A stretch of DNA of 64,000 bases, from positions 62,001 through 126,000 of the forward strand of contig NZ_BAEP01000070.1 of NCBI RefSeq assembly GCF_000315015.1. Direction: 5' to 3'. This DNA comes from Paraglaciecola mesophila KMM 241 (GTDB lineage Bacteria; Pseudomonadota; Gammaproteobacteria; Enterobacterales; Alteromonadaceae). The translations under genes were made by a program, and so were the position numbers. The notes under the pieces are model-generated. The model saw nothing but the letters and a program-made list of their open reading frames with translations. It was not told where the DNA came from and did not search any database. Within the stretch, counting starts at the first letter, position 1. Every line of letters begins with the position of its first letter. Positions 1-8,759 of the stretch are shown one piece after another.

Positions 1-2
1 TT

Positions 3-185
3 CCTTGGTTATTTGAAAATCAACTAACTGGCGATTTAACCGCGAAAAAACTAGCCGTATTTCGTGACTTTGGTGTGCCTTACACCGACGAAGACATTGC
101 AGGAGCGAAAGCTGCGGTTGAAGGTAAATATGAGATTGATGCGTTGGTTGCATATCTACAGTCTCTTGGAACTGCGTTGAAGTAA
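3..185 (+). CDS. ccoO: cbb3-type cytochrome c oxidase subunit II, C-terminal end (partial)
   Basis: The first bases of the window encode about 60 residues that end in the VAYLQSLGT tail typical of CcoO, the membrane-anchored mono-heme subunit of the cbb3 terminal oxidase. The 5' part, including the heme-binding CxxCH motif, lies outside the window. The stop codon is one base before the ATG of the next gene, ccoQ, which is the usual order ccoN-ccoO-ccoQ-ccoP. The assignment rests on the short tail plus the unambiguous context. Confidence 0.85.
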   Translation, partial: PWLFENQLTGDLTAKKLAVFRDFGVPYTDEDIAGAKAAVEGKYEIDALVAYLQSLGTALK

Positions 186-186
186 T

Positions 187-360
187 ATGGATTACGCAAT
201 TACAGGAACCATATTTACCCTAATCGTATTCGTTGTATTTATAGGTATTGTTATTTGGGCCTACAGCAAACGTTCTAAGGCCGGCTTCGACGAAGCCGCC
301 AATTTGATTTTTGCTGATGAGGACAAAAAAGAAAAGCGGGAGTCAGGCACACATGAGTAG
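187..360 (+). CDS. ccoQ: cbb3-type cytochrome oxidase subunit CcoQ/FixQ
   Basis: This 57-residue protein starts MDYAITGTIFTLIVFVVFIG: one N-terminal membrane helix (about residues 5-26), then a charged tail (DEDKKEKRESGTHE). CcoQ is the small single-helix subunit that stabilises CcoP within the cbb3 oxidase. It starts directly after the ccoO stop, and its last codons overlap the ccoP start (ATGAGTAG), which points to translational coupling. The length and topology match the family. Small CcoQ proteins vary in sequence, so the context carries much of the weight. Confidence 0.9.
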   Translation: MDYAITGTIFTLIVFVVFIGIVIWAYSKRSKAGFDEAANLIFADEDKKEKRESGTHE

Positions 361-1306
361 CTTTTGGAGCATTTGGATCACAGTTATTACACTGGGAACA
401 ATTATTGGATGTTTTTTATTATTGCGTTGGTGTTTAAGCAATAAAACTGGCGTTGCTGAAGGCGAAGATATGCATCATGAATTTGATGGCATCATCGAAA
501 TCAACAACCAATTGCCTCGCTGGTGGACAATTATGTTTTACGCCACCATCGTTTGGGGTTTCTTGTACTTCATACTTTACCCTGGGCTAGGTAGCTTTGA
601 AGGTGTGCTAGGTTGGAAGAGTTCTAACCAAGATATACGCTCATTGGCGGAATCTGAGCAAGCTCGCATTGATGCAAAAGAGAATGGCGACATCGTTCAA
701 TACGACCGCGAATTAGATTTTGCCGAAGAGCGTTTTGCGCCTATTTTTGATGCGTATGCAAAGCAACCTATCGAAACGTTAGCGAAAGATCCTGAAGCGT
801 TAAAAGTGGGTCAGCGCTTATTTAGCCAAAACTGTTCACAGTGCCACGGTTCTGATGCTCGCGGTCAGCGCGGATTCCCTAACCTAACGGATCACGATTG
901 GTTATATGGCGGCACGCCAGCCAAAATTATTGAAACTTTAACCTTGGGCCGCCAAGCAGCCATGCCAGCACAACTAGCGTCTATGGGTGAAAAAGGCATT
1001 GAAGAAGTTGCTGCTTATGCATTAAGCCTAAGCGGTCGTCAGGTCGACCCAGACTTAGCTGAAAAAGGTAAAGTTCGTTTTGCTATTTGTTCAGCCTGTC
1101 ATGGTCCTGACGGTAAAGGTAATCAAGCACTTGGCGCGCCGAACTTAACCGATAATATTTGGTTATATGGCGGCAGCCACAAAGCGGTAACGGAAACCTT
1201 AACCTATGGTCGTAACGGTGTAATGCCATCATTCAAGAAAACCTTGGGCGATGAGAAAATTCACTTGGTTGCAGCATATGTTTACAGTTTATCGCAAGAT
1301 AAATAG
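353..1306 (+). CDS. ccoP: cbb3-type cytochrome c oxidase subunit III (di-heme CcoP)
   Basis: CcoP is the membrane-anchored di-heme cytochrome c that passes electrons to the catalytic subunit of the cbb3 oxidase. The 317-residue product has one N-terminal helix (about residues 6-26), a second hydrophobic stretch near 58-80 after the IIEINNQLPRWW motif typical of CcoP, and two periplasmic cytochrome c domains. Their heme sites are CSQCH (161-165) and CSACH (246-250). The ATG at 353 overlaps the ccoQ stop. An in-frame codon at 311 would add 14 residues inside ccoQ and lacks the family N-terminus, so I reject it. A strong terminator follows the gene. Confidence 0.97.
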   Translation: MSSFWSIWITVITLGTIIGCFLLLRWCLSNKTGVAEGEDMHHEFDGIIEINNQLPRWWTIMFYATIVWGFLYFILYPGLGSFEGVLGWKSSNQDIRSLAESEQARIDAKENGDIVQYDRELDFAEERFAPIFDAYAKQPIETLAKDPEALKVGQRLFSQNCSQCHGSDARGQRGFPNLTDHDWLYGGTPAKIIETLTLGRQAAMPAQLASMGEKGIEEVAAYALSLSGRQVDPDLAEKGKVRFAICSACHGPDGKGNQALGAPNLTDNIWLYGGSHKAVTETLTYGRNGVMPSFKKTLGDEKIHLVAAYVYSLSQDK

Positions 1307-1325
1307 CACCGTTTTCGGTTAGAAT

Positions 1326-1351
1326 AAGCCTCGCCTGTGCGAGGCTTTTTT
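1326..1351 (+). terminator. Rho-independent terminator after ccoP
   Basis: A perfect 9-bp stem (AAGCCTCGC at 1326-1334 and GCGAGGCTT at 1339-1347) with loop CTGT runs straight into a T tract ending at 1351. It sits 20 bp after the ccoP stop and before fixH. It would separate the structural oxidase genes from the assembly genes, or let them be expressed in unequal amounts. Confidence 0.9.
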
Positions 1352-1377
1352 ATATACATTATTTATTTAAGGTTGTT

Positions 1378-1887
1378 ATGTCCCCTACTTCTGAGCCGTC
1401 CATTACAGATAAGAAAAAATGGTATAAACAGTTCTGGCCATGGTTTCTTATTACTATTCCAGTGTGCTCCATGATTTTAAGTTTCAATATGCTGCGCTTC
1501 GCGTTTGACGGACAAGACGCCATGGTAGTCGATGATTATTATAAGCAAGGCAAAGCAATCAATATTAGCCTTGAGAAAATTCAAGCCGCAAGAGCACTTA
1601 ACATTCAAACCGAGCTTAACGTCACTGAAAAAGATGTCAGTTTACGTTTCATCAGCGGTGCTCCCCAAACCGGTGCAGCTTTGCGTTTAGCCTTTTATCA
1701 CGTTACGCAGGCTCCTAAAGATCAAACTATTGATTTGTTTCGCGATGCTCAAGGCATTTATCGTGGTAGTGCTGAAAACGACTTGACCGGTAAATGGCAA
1801 GTAGCATTGCTGCCACACGACCAGGTGTGGAAGGTTCAACAAACACTTTCTTTTCCAAGTAACGACAGCATAGCTTTTAATCCCTAA
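1378..1887 (+). CDS. fixH: FixH/CcoH family cbb3 oxidase assembly protein
   Basis: The 169-residue protein has a short cytoplasmic N-terminus, one membrane helix (about residues 20-42, WFLITIPVCSMILSFNMLRF) and a periplasmic domain containing the conserved VVDDYYKQGKAIN motif of FixH. FixH/CcoH proteins are needed for stable assembly of the cbb3 oxidase and cooperate with the CcoI copper ATPase. Its stop codon overlaps the ccoI start in TAATG, so the two are translationally coupled. The redox protein gene ccoG (rdxA), often next to fixH, is not found here. Confidence 0.92.
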   Translation: MSPTSEPSITDKKKWYKQFWPWFLITIPVCSMILSFNMLRFAFDGQDAMVVDDYYKQGKAINISLEKIQAARALNIQTELNVTEKDVSLRFISGAPQTGAALRLAFYHVTQAPKDQTIDLFRDAQGIYRGSAENDLTGKWQVALLPHDQVWKVQQTLSFPSNDSIAFNP

Positions 1888-4262
1888 TGACTGACAGCGT
1901 ATCTTGTTACCACTGCGGGCTACCTGCGGTGGATGGCGATAAATATAACGCCTCCATTTTAGGCCAAGAGCGACAAATGTGTTGCCCTGGATGCCAAGCC
2001 GTCGCTCAAGCCATCGTAGAGAATGGCTTGGACGATTATTACCGATTTCGTACCGAGCCTGGGGTAAAAGCCAGTGATAATATTCAAGACACGCTCGACC
2101 AATTATCCATATTCGACGAACAGAGTATTCAACAAGATTTTGTTGTTCATCAAGGTGATATCAGCGAAATTCAACTTAGCTTGAGTGGGATCAGCTGTGC
2201 GGCATGTGGTTGGTTAATTGAAAAGCAGTTATCAAAAGTCAGCGGCATTAAACAAGTCTCTGTTAACGTCACAGCGAACCGTGCATTAATCAGTTGGTAT
2301 TCTGACGCATTAAGCTTAAGCCAGATCATGGCATCCATAGAACGCATTGGTTATCACCCTAGTCCCTTTCAACAAGAGCAGCATGAAGCCCTATTTCAAC
2401 AGTCTCATAAAGCCCAATTGAAGCGTATCGGACTTGCGGGACTCATGACAATGCAAGTCATGATGCTTGCAATAGGCGTGTACTTTGATTTATTTGGCGA
2501 TCTAGAGAGAGAGACAAGCTCATTTTTCAATTGGGTCAGCTTGGTGTTGAGCACGCCAGTGGTGTTTTACTCGGGCGCAGGGTTTTATCAAAGCGCCTTT
2601 AAAGCCCTTAGGGCCAAAAGTGTAAACATGGATGTACCCGTATCAATAGCGCTTCTCGCCACCTATTTTTCTGGCGTGTGGGCGACGGTATTCGAACAGG
2701 GCCAGGTGTATTTTGAGTCTGTTTGTATGTTTATCTTCCTGTTACTCGTGAGTCGTTTTATTGAGCATCAGGCGCGGCATAAAGCAGCACAAATTTCGGC
2801 GAATATGCTGCAATACATACCTCTCACTGCAAATTTGATGGTAGAAAATGAAATGCAGCCAACGCTTGCAAAATCACTACAGCTCGACGATATTATTTTA
2901 GTTAAGGCTGGCGAAACCGTGCCTATCGATGGCACTGTGCTAAGCGGGCATGCGCAAGTTGATGAATCACTGCTGACGGGGGAATTCTACCCGGTCAATA
3001 AAACTGTTGGCGATGCAGCTTACGGCGGCACCATCAACAAAAGCGGCACCTTGACCTTAAAAGTCACCTCACAATTTAAATATGCGCTGGTCAATCAGAT
3101 TGCTCGTTTGCAAGAGCAAGCCATGGCCAATAAACCAAGAATTGCCACAATGGCAGACCAATTTTCCCAGTATTTTGTCGTCGCAGTGCTGTTTTTTGCA
3201 TTTGGCAGTTTTATTTATTGGTGGTTACAAGGTAATCCAAATGCATTTTGGATTGCTATTTCTGTACTTATTGCTACCTGCCCCTGTGCACTTGGCCTAG
3301 CAACGCCCTCGGCATTGTCATTTGCGATGGCAAATTTGAACAAACAAGGGGTGCTGCTGAAGCGCTCCGATGTATTGGAACAACTGACGCAGGTTGATCA
3401 CATTGTATTAGATAAAACCGGCACCTTAACCGAAGGCGAAGTGTCACTAGCGGCCATACATAATATCTCTTCATTCGATGACGAAACACTTCTTACGTAC
3501 GCTCACAGTGTAGAGCAATATTCTGAGCATCCTATTGCTAAAGCGTTTGAAGCATATCCGGTTTTTTCTGGTGTGGAGGCGTTCTGCTTTACGTTGGGTG
3601 AAGGTGTGAGTGCTAAAGTTAATCACAAACACGTAGAAATAAGTGCAGCGCATAGCCGTGACCTGCCTAATGAGCCGGCATTAAAAAGCAGCAGTGTGCT
3701 CATGCATATCGACGGTGAGCTAGTATGCGGATTTGCGTTAAGCGACACATTAAGGCCAGATGTTCCAGATATGCTGTTGCGAATGAGCCGCAAGGACATC
3801 ACGTTATTAAGCGGCGACAATCAAAAAAATGTAAGTCAAATCGCATCAGATATCGGCATTTCTAATTGGCTGGCTCAACAAACACCACAAGATAAACTAG
3901 CTTACGTTCAAAAATTACAAGCAAACGAGCATAGCGTGTTGATGATTGGGGACGGTATAAACGATGCTCCAGTATTGGCCCAAGCTGATGTGGCTGTCAC
4001 CTTAGGTGCCGGAGCTGATTTAGCAAAATCATCGGCAGATATTATTTTGCTTAAAAATGCGTTAGGTAAGCTGCCCGATGTATTCATTGTGGCCCAGCGC
4101 TGCAAACAAAAAATCAGACAAAATATGGCATGGGCCTTAGGGTACAATATGCTGGTACTGCCCTTAGCAATGAGCGGAGTTCTAACGCCTTGGATGGCAG
4201 TCATTGGTATGTCCCTTAGTTCCATTATTGTTGTGGTTAATTCCGTGCGGTTACTTAAATAA
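1887..4262 (+). CDS. ccoI: Copper-translocating P1B-type ATPase CcoI/FixI
   Basis: This 791-residue ATPase is predicted to move copper for insertion into the binuclear centre of the cbb3 oxidase. The N-terminus has a Cys-rich region (CYHCGLPA, then CCPGC) found in FixI-type ATPases. A heavy-metal domain with CAAC (104-107) follows. The membrane metal site is CPC (465-467), the phosphorylated Asp is D509 in DKTGTLTEG, and the hinge motif GDGINDAP lies near residue 690. Hydrophobic segments fit the eight-helix P1B layout. It overlaps fixH by one base and is followed by ccoS after 17 bp. Confidence 0.96.
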   Translation: MTDSVSCYHCGLPAVDGDKYNASILGQERQMCCPGCQAVAQAIVENGLDDYYRFRTEPGVKASDNIQDTLDQLSIFDEQSIQQDFVVHQGDISEIQLSLSGISCAACGWLIEKQLSKVSGIKQVSVNVTANRALISWYSDALSLSQIMASIERIGYHPSPFQQEQHEALFQQSHKAQLKRIGLAGLMTMQVMMLAIGVYFDLFGDLERETSSFFNWVSLVLSTPVVFYSGAGFYQSAFKALRAKSVNMDVPVSIALLATYFSGVWATVFEQGQVYFESVCMFIFLLLVSRFIEHQARHKAAQISANMLQYIPLTANLMVENEMQPTLAKSLQLDDIILVKAGETVPIDGTVLSGHAQVDESLLTGEFYPVNKTVGDAAYGGTINKSGTLTLKVTSQFKYALVNQIARLQEQAMANKPRIATMADQFSQYFVVAVLFFAFGSFIYWWLQGNPNAFWIAISVLIATCPCALGLATPSALSFAMANLNKQGVLLKRSDVLEQLTQVDHIVLDKTGTLTEGEVSLAAIHNISSFDDETLLTYAHSVEQYSEHPIAKAFEAYPVFSGVEAFCFTLGEGVSAKVNHKHVEISAAHSRDLPNEPALKSSSVLMHIDGELVCGFALSDTLRPDVPDMLLRMSRKDITLLSGDNQKNVSQIASDIGISNWLAQQTPQDKLAYVQKLQANEHSVLMIGDGINDAPVLAQADVAVTLGAGADLAKSSADIILLKNALGKLPDVFIVAQRCKQKIRQNMAWALGYNMLVLPLAMSGVLTPWMAVIGMSLSSIIVVVNSVRLLK

Positions 4263-4279
4263 ACACCTAAGGCTTCATC

Positions 4280-4528
4280 ATGAGTATCATTTATATCCTA
4301 ATCCCGCTTGCTATTATCATTGTCGCTCTGGCCATCGGGATTTTTTTCTGGGCAGTCAAAAGTAACCAGTTTGAAGATTTAGAGCGCCATGGCTACAGCA
4401 TACTTTTTGACGATGATATAAAACCTGAGTCAACGAAAAATCCCCAGACGAGCCAACCACAGGACGCCACTGAGCAAAAGAGCCACTCCCAAGGCAAAGA
4501 AAACCAGAGTGGCAATGAACAGCCTTAG
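4280..4528 (+). CDS. ccoS: cbb3-type cytochrome oxidase assembly protein CcoS
   Basis: The 82-residue protein begins MSIIYILIPLAIIIVALAIG, a single membrane helix, followed by the CcoS signature FFWAVKSNQFEDLERHGYSI. The rest is a polar Glu/Gln/Ser-rich tail (about residues 50-82) that is longer than in many homologues. CcoS is required for cofactor insertion during cbb3 oxidase maturation. Its end overlaps the next gene, consistent with one fixH-ccoI-ccoS-tauE transcript. Confidence 0.93.
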   Translation: MSIIYILIPLAIIIVALAIGIFFWAVKSNQFEDLERHGYSILFDDDIKPESTKNPQTSQPQDATEQKSHSQGKENQSGNEQP

Positions 4529-5177
4529 TATTGCTTCAGCCTTTTTAATCGGATTAGCTGGCAGTGTGCATTGCTTTGGTATGTGCGGTGGCGTTGTCAG
4601 CGCGTTCAGCTTTGCTGTGCCAAAAGGCGCAAAACAGTGGCCTTATGTTCTAACTTACAATATTGGGCGTATCGCTAGTTATACCGCTTTAGGGGCTCTG
4701 ACAGGTTATTTAGGCAGTATTGTTGAGCGAGCTGAAATATTAAAAGCCATACCACTGCTACACACTATAAGTGCCTTATTTCTTATTGCCATGGCCTGTT
4801 ATGTGGGAAACTGGTGGCGCGGTTTGCATTATGTAGAAAGGGTTGGTGCAAAACTTTGGGTTCATATTCGTCCACTTTCCAAATCATTATTGCCCTTTAA
4901 AAACCCGCTCTATGCTTTGCCCTATGGCATTATTTGGGGTTGGCTTCCCTGCGGTTTAGTCTACTCGACACTGACTTGGAGTCTAGCCAGTGGTAACTCT
5001 ATCAATGGCGCCTTAGTCATGCTGTTCTTCGGTTTGGGTACCTTACCGGCTTTGGTGATTATGGCGGCGGGCGTAGAATCCATTAAACAGGTTTTAGCTG
5101 CCCCTAAAACCCGTCAAGTGGTGGCAATGTGCTTGCTGGTATTCGGGCTATATATGCTTTGGCAAGCTTATGCCTAA
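4515..5177 (+). CDS. TauE/SafE (UreH-like) family membrane protein linked to cbb3 oxidase
   Basis: This 220-residue integral membrane protein has about six helices. Its first helix carries GSVHCFGMCGG, the Cys/Met/His-bearing motif of the UreH-like/DsbD-like branch annotated as sulfite exporter TauE/SafE. Members next to ccoS are thought to take part in copper or redox supply for cbb3 assembly. That role is inferred from context and the motif; the transported substrate is unknown. I chose ATG 4515; an in-frame GTG at 4509 would add two residues. It overlaps ccoS by 14 bp. Confidence 0.85.
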   Translation: MNSLSIASAFLIGLAGSVHCFGMCGGVVSAFSFAVPKGAKQWPYVLTYNIGRIASYTALGALTGYLGSIVERAEILKAIPLLHTISALFLIAMACYVGNWWRGLHYVERVGAKLWVHIRPLSKSLLPFKNPLYALPYGIIWGWLPCGLVYSTLTWSLASGNSINGALVMLFFGLGTLPALVIMAAGVESIKQVLAAPKTRQVVAMCLLVFGLYMLWQAYA

Positions 5178-5251
5178 ACCGTTAACGCCGATAGCCGTTC
5201 ACGTTTTCCATTGTTGTTTCTAACCAACACTTCACCTTTAATTAAAATAAC

Positions 5252-5265
5252 TTGCGTTAAATCAG
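5252..5265 (+). promoter_or_regulatory. Possible FNR-like box upstream of uspE
   Basis: TTGCG-TTAA-ATCAG matches the FNR consensus TTGAT-N4-ATCAA at seven of ten half-site bases and lies 78 bp before the chosen uspE start. An FNR-type input would fit the neighbouring cbb3 genes. One weak match in AT-rich DNA is modest evidence. Confidence 0.3.
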
Positions 5266-5342
5266 TAAAATAGTAACTTAAATGGCAATTATAACGTTAC
5301 TCTCATACACTCAAAGTGTCACATCAGCGACGGAGAATAATG

Positions 5343-6275
5343 ATGAAATATCAAAAAATACTCGCAGTTATCGATCCTGAAGACGAAGAGCAAAAATCGC
5401 TTTTGCGTGCCATCGAAATCGCACAAATAACCCACGCCAAAATCACTGCGTTTTTACCCATTTATGACTTGTCATACGAAATGACCACCATGTTGTCCAC
5501 TGACGAGCGTGAAAATATGCGTTTCGCTGTGATTGAAGACAAGAGCGCTTGGCTCGCTGAAATGGTAGCGCCGATTGAGAAACAACACGGCGTTAAAATT
5601 GATTTAAACGTAGAGTGGCATAATCGTGCGTGGGAAAGCATCATTTGCCGTGTTATCAAGCATGACTACGACCTGATTGTGAAAGGCACGCAACTCAATG
5701 ACACCCTTAAAGCAGTTATTTTCACCCCCACAGATTGGCACATTATGCGAAAAAGCCCTGTGCCGGTTTTATTGGTTAAAGATCATGATTGGCCCACGGG
5801 GGGCAAAGTACTAGCGGCTGTTAGCGTAGGTGTTGAAGATGACGACCACACTGCCCTCAACGACTGCGTAACCCGAACCGCCAAAGCGTTTGCAGGATTA
5901 CTCTCAGCAGAAGTACATTTAGTTAATGCCTATCCCGGCACGCCAGTTAATATTGCCATCGAAATTCCTGAGTTTGACCCACAAGTCTACAGTGACTCAG
6001 TAAAAGACCACCATCAAGGTGCCATGACGCGACACGCGCAAAAGCACGATATCCCTGAAGCATGCAGTCATATCGAAGAAGGTTTACCAGAGGACGTTAT
6101 CCCTGCCCTTGCTGAAAAAATTGATGCTGAGCTTGTGATCCTTGGCACTGTTGGCCGTCAAGGTATTTCAGGGGTATTGATCGGTAATACCGCGGAGCAT
6201 GTCATTGATAAACTAAATTGTGACGTACTGGCCATCAAGCCTGACGGCTACGAGTCCCCAGTGGACTGCTCTTGA
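5343..6275 (+). CDS. uspE: Universal stress protein UspE
   Basis: The 310-residue protein contains two tandem Usp domains (about residues 1-148 and 152-308), as in E. coli UspE. The second domain ends with the nucleotide-binding glycine pattern GTVGRQGISGVLIGNTAEHV. UspE proteins act in stress resistance, motility and cell aggregation; their biochemical activity is not settled. I chose ATG 5343 because GGAG at 5332-5335 is 7 bp upstream. ATG 5340 is possible, and a GTG at 5316 would place the ribosome site inside the gene. In E. coli uspE neighbours fnr; here it follows the cco assembly genes. Confidence 0.92.
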   Translation: MKYQKILAVIDPEDEEQKSLLRAIEIAQITHAKITAFLPIYDLSYEMTTMLSTDERENMRFAVIEDKSAWLAEMVAPIEKQHGVKIDLNVEWHNRAWESIICRVIKHDYDLIVKGTQLNDTLKAVIFTPTDWHIMRKSPVPVLLVKDHDWPTGGKVLAAVSVGVEDDDHTALNDCVTRTAKAFAGLLSAEVHLVNAYPGTPVNIAIEIPEFDPQVYSDSVKDHHQGAMTRHAQKHDIPEACSHIEEGLPEDVIPALAEKIDAELVILGTVGRQGISGVLIGNTAEHVIDKLNCDVLAIKPDGYESPVDCS

Positions 6276-6300
6276 AAAGAGTAATGAGCAATAGTCCACT
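6260..6300 (+). other. Nested hairpin across the uspE stop codon
   Basis: AGTGGACT (6260-6267) pairs perfectly with AGTCCACT (6293-6300). Between them CTCTT-GAA-AAGAG forms an inner hairpin. The structure spans the uspE stop codon. Only TTCAT follows, so it is not a classical terminator; it could protect the mRNA 3' end or aid termination. Confidence 0.4.
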
Positions 6301-6656
6301 TTCATAGACCGCCGCGAGGGTGGCTTAGCATTACAATGTAATAAGTAGACTGTTTGTGCTTAAGGTAAAGCGTGCTTTGCCCAGACAACTAGCAATTACT
6401 GCCTGGTGCCCCTCCGGCTAAAATGGTCAATCTACGTTTCGCTCAGATAAAATGAAACTAAGATTTTCGATATCTACCAAAGCGATGTAACCTCTTCAGA
6501 AAAAGTGCTCATCTGGCATAGCACTCTTAATACAGTGACTCGAGGATACAGTAAGTACCTTTGTACTGTGGCAAGCGAATGTCGCTTAAATTAAATCAAT
6601 AACTTCGCTATAATCCTCTGGTATTTTCTTTTTATTATCCAACAGTTGCCTAATTC
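6276..6656. other. 381-bp intergenic region uspE-ttcA
   Basis: Apart from the hairpin at the left end and a TATAAT hexamer near the right end, I see no open reading frame with a start and ribosome site, no tRNA and no strong terminator here. Most of the sequence is unexplained. Confidence 0.5.
6586..6614 (+). promoter_or_regulatory. Candidate promoter for ttcA
   Basis: A perfect -10 hexamer TATAAT (6609-6614) lies 43 bp before the ttcA start. TTAAAT at 6586-6591, with a 17-bp spacer, is a weak -35. The -10 match is convincing, the -35 is not. Confidence 0.45.
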
Positions 6657-7613
6657 ATGAACCATGTTTCTAGTACCAAACCTGACACCGCACCAAGTGA
6701 GCGCCTCAACCCATCACATAATGATGCGACAGACCAAAACAACAAGCGCCTAAAAAAACTCACAACAAAACTTCGTCGTAAAACCGGTCAAGCCATCGCT
6801 GACTTTAATATGATTGAAGAAGGCGACAAAGTCATGGTGTGTTTATCGGGGGGGAAAGACAGTTACACCATGCTCGACATGTTGTTACATATGCAAAAGG
6901 CTGCACCGATTAGCTTTTCGATTATTGCTGTAAACCTAGATCAGAAACAACCTGGCTTTCCCGAGCACATTTTACCCAATTACCTTAAGAATTTAGGCGT
7001 AGATTTCGCCATTATTGAAGAAGATACATACTCAATCGTTGTAGATAAGGTGCCTGAAGGAAAAACGACATGCTCGCTTTGCTCGCGTTTACGTCGCGGA
7101 ATTTTGTATTCCAACGCGATTAAAATGGGCGTCACAAAAATCGCTTTGGGTCACCACCGGGATGATATGCTCGAAACATTATTCTTAAACATGTTTCATA
7201 ATGGACGTTTAAAGTCTATGCCACCCAAGTTAACCAGTGATGATGGCCGTAATGTGGTGATCCGCCCTCTTGCCTACTGCGCTGAACAAGATATTGCGGA
7301 TTATTCAAATTTGACAGGCTTTCCTATCATCCCCTGTAACCTATGTGGCTCTCAGGAAAACTTGCAACGTAAGCAGGTCAAATTAATGTTAGAGCAATGG
7401 AATACTCAATTTCCTGGTCGTATCGAGACCATGTTCAAAGCACTGCAGAATGTCGTGCCGTCACATTTAGCAGACCCTAGTGCGTTTAATTTCAATGATC
7501 TTAATCACAACAACAGCGCAAGCATTGAAGGCGATACCGCGTTTGATCCCCTTGAACTAACGCCCGTCACAAAAGTGGATACCTTAGCAGTCCCCATTAC
7601 ACGAATAGATTAG
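6657..7613 (+). CDS. ttcA: tRNA 2-thiocytidine(32) synthetase TtcA
   Basis: TtcA adds sulfur to cytidine 32 of several tRNAs, using ATP and an iron-sulfur cluster. The 318-residue protein has the PP-loop SGGKDS (residues 64-69) and two Cys pairs, C139/C142 ([10 protein letters not shown]) and C227/C230 (CNLCG), as expected for cluster binding. The [16 protein letters not shown] motif is also present. The first 30 residues are polar and the C-terminal 50 are low in conservation. uspE next to ttcA is a common arrangement in gammaproteobacteria. Confidence 0.96.
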   Translation: MNHVSSTKPDTAPSERLNPSHNDATDQNNKRLKKLTTKLRRKTGQAIADFNMIEEGDKVMVCLSGGKDSYTMLDMLLHMQKAAPISFSIIAVNLDQKQPGFPEHILPNYLKNLGVDFAIIEEDTYSIVVDKVPEGKTTCSLCSRLRRGILYSNAIKMGVTKIALGHHRDDMLETLFLNMFHNGRLKSMPPKLTSDDGRNVVIRPLAYCAEQDIADYSNLTGFPIIPCNLCGSQENLQRKQVKLMLEQWNTQFPGRIETMFKALQNVVPSHLADPSAFNFNDLNHNNSASIEGDTAFDPLELTPVTKVDTLAVPITRID

Positions 7614-7623
7614 GAGCCATACA

Positions 7624-8607
7624 TTGAAGATAGGAATTGCCCTTGGTAGTGGAGCCGCTCGTGGTTGGGCACACATAGGTGTAATCCAAGCACTTGAAGA
7701 GCTAGGAATAAAAATTGATGTGGTTGCCGGTTGCTCAATTGGTGCTTACGTTGGTGCAGCCTATTCATCGAATAAATTAGACCCACTGGAAGAGTGGGTT
7801 CGCAGTTTAACCGAATGGCAAGTGTTTGCTTTAATGGGTGTCGGCTTGTACCGCGGAGGTTTAGTTAGCGGCTTGAAAGTTTTCAAAGCATTGCAAGATA
7901 ACTTCAGTGAAGAAACGTTTGAAGAGCTATGTAAACCGTTTGCTTGCGTGGCAACAGATTTATACAGCGGCCGAGAAATCAATTTTTTAACTGGCTCAGT
8001 GGTTGATGCTGTGCGCGCATCTTGTGCTATTCCAGGCTTATTCCCCCCTACTACCTTTAACGACCGCTGGCTAGTCGACGGTGGTGTAGTTAACCCCGTC
8101 CCCGTAAACTTATGTCGTCATTTAGGTGCAGATATTGTTTTTGCCGTTAACCTCAGTGCTGATTTTCGACCGCAAACCATGGATAACAACGAAAAAGAAC
8201 GTGAGCGCAACCAACAAAAAATCTCAGACATGTTCAGTAAAAGTCAAAACCCACTGTCAAAATGGTTCAAAAGCGATAAGAAAGGCAAAGACAGCAAAGA
8301 AATTGATGAAGATGGCAAACCTGATGATCAAGATGATGTGGAGCTGCACAGTGAAACAGCTCGACCCCGTGCGGCTAAAAATCATCCCCCCAGCATGATA
8401 GGTGTGATGGCAGGCTCTTTAGACATATTACAAGCACGTGTCACTCGTTCACGTTTAGCCGGTAATCCCCCTGACATTCTGATAGAGCCCCAACTACGTG
8501 ATTTTGGCATGATGGAGTTTTACCGGGCCGGAGAACTGATTGAAGAAGGTCGAAACAGTGTAAAGCGTATTGCTGACCAAATTCGCTATCAATTACGTTT
8601 AGACTAG
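7624..8607 (+). CDS. rssA: Patatin-like phospholipase, RssA family
   Basis: This 327-residue protein is a patatin-fold serine hydrolase. The oxyanion glycine motif GSGAARGWAHIG is near residues 8-19, the nucleophile S38 lies in GCSIGA, and the second member of the Ser-Asp dyad is D152 in DGG. A charged Lys/Asp-rich insert (about residues 185-245) interrupts the C-terminal half. The start appears to be TTG at 7624, preceded by GGAG; no ATG is available in frame nearby. It follows ttcA after 10 bp and probably shares its transcript. The natural substrate is unknown. Confidence 0.87.
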   Translation: MKIGIALGSGAARGWAHIGVIQALEELGIKIDVVAGCSIGAYVGAAYSSNKLDPLEEWVRSLTEWQVFALMGVGLYRGGLVSGLKVFKALQDNFSEETFEELCKPFACVATDLYSGREINFLTGSVVDAVRASCAIPGLFPPTTFNDRWLVDGGVVNPVPVNLCRHLGADIVFAVNLSADFRPQTMDNNEKERERNQQKISDMFSKSQNPLSKWFKSDKKGKDSKEIDEDGKPDDQDDVELHSETARPRAAKNHPPSMIGVMAGSLDILQARVTRSRLAGNPPDILIEPQLRDFGMMEFYRAGELIEEGRNSVKRIADQIRYQLRLD

Positions 8608-8759
8608 TTCAGCAACCACACCACTAATGAGCCGTTTTCAGTAGTCTCGACTGAATACTTTGGTATACTGTTTTGCTCCACGACATCAGAGATAATCCGC
8701 TTATAAGGCTGGCATCTTCACTAGCCTTAATAAAACAGATGTTTAATATAGAATCCAGC

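Noticed and set aside
8704-8728. AAGGCT/AGCCTT hairpin between the convergent rssA and DUF2987-like genes
   Set aside because: The stem has 6 bp with a 12-base loop and no T tract on either strand.
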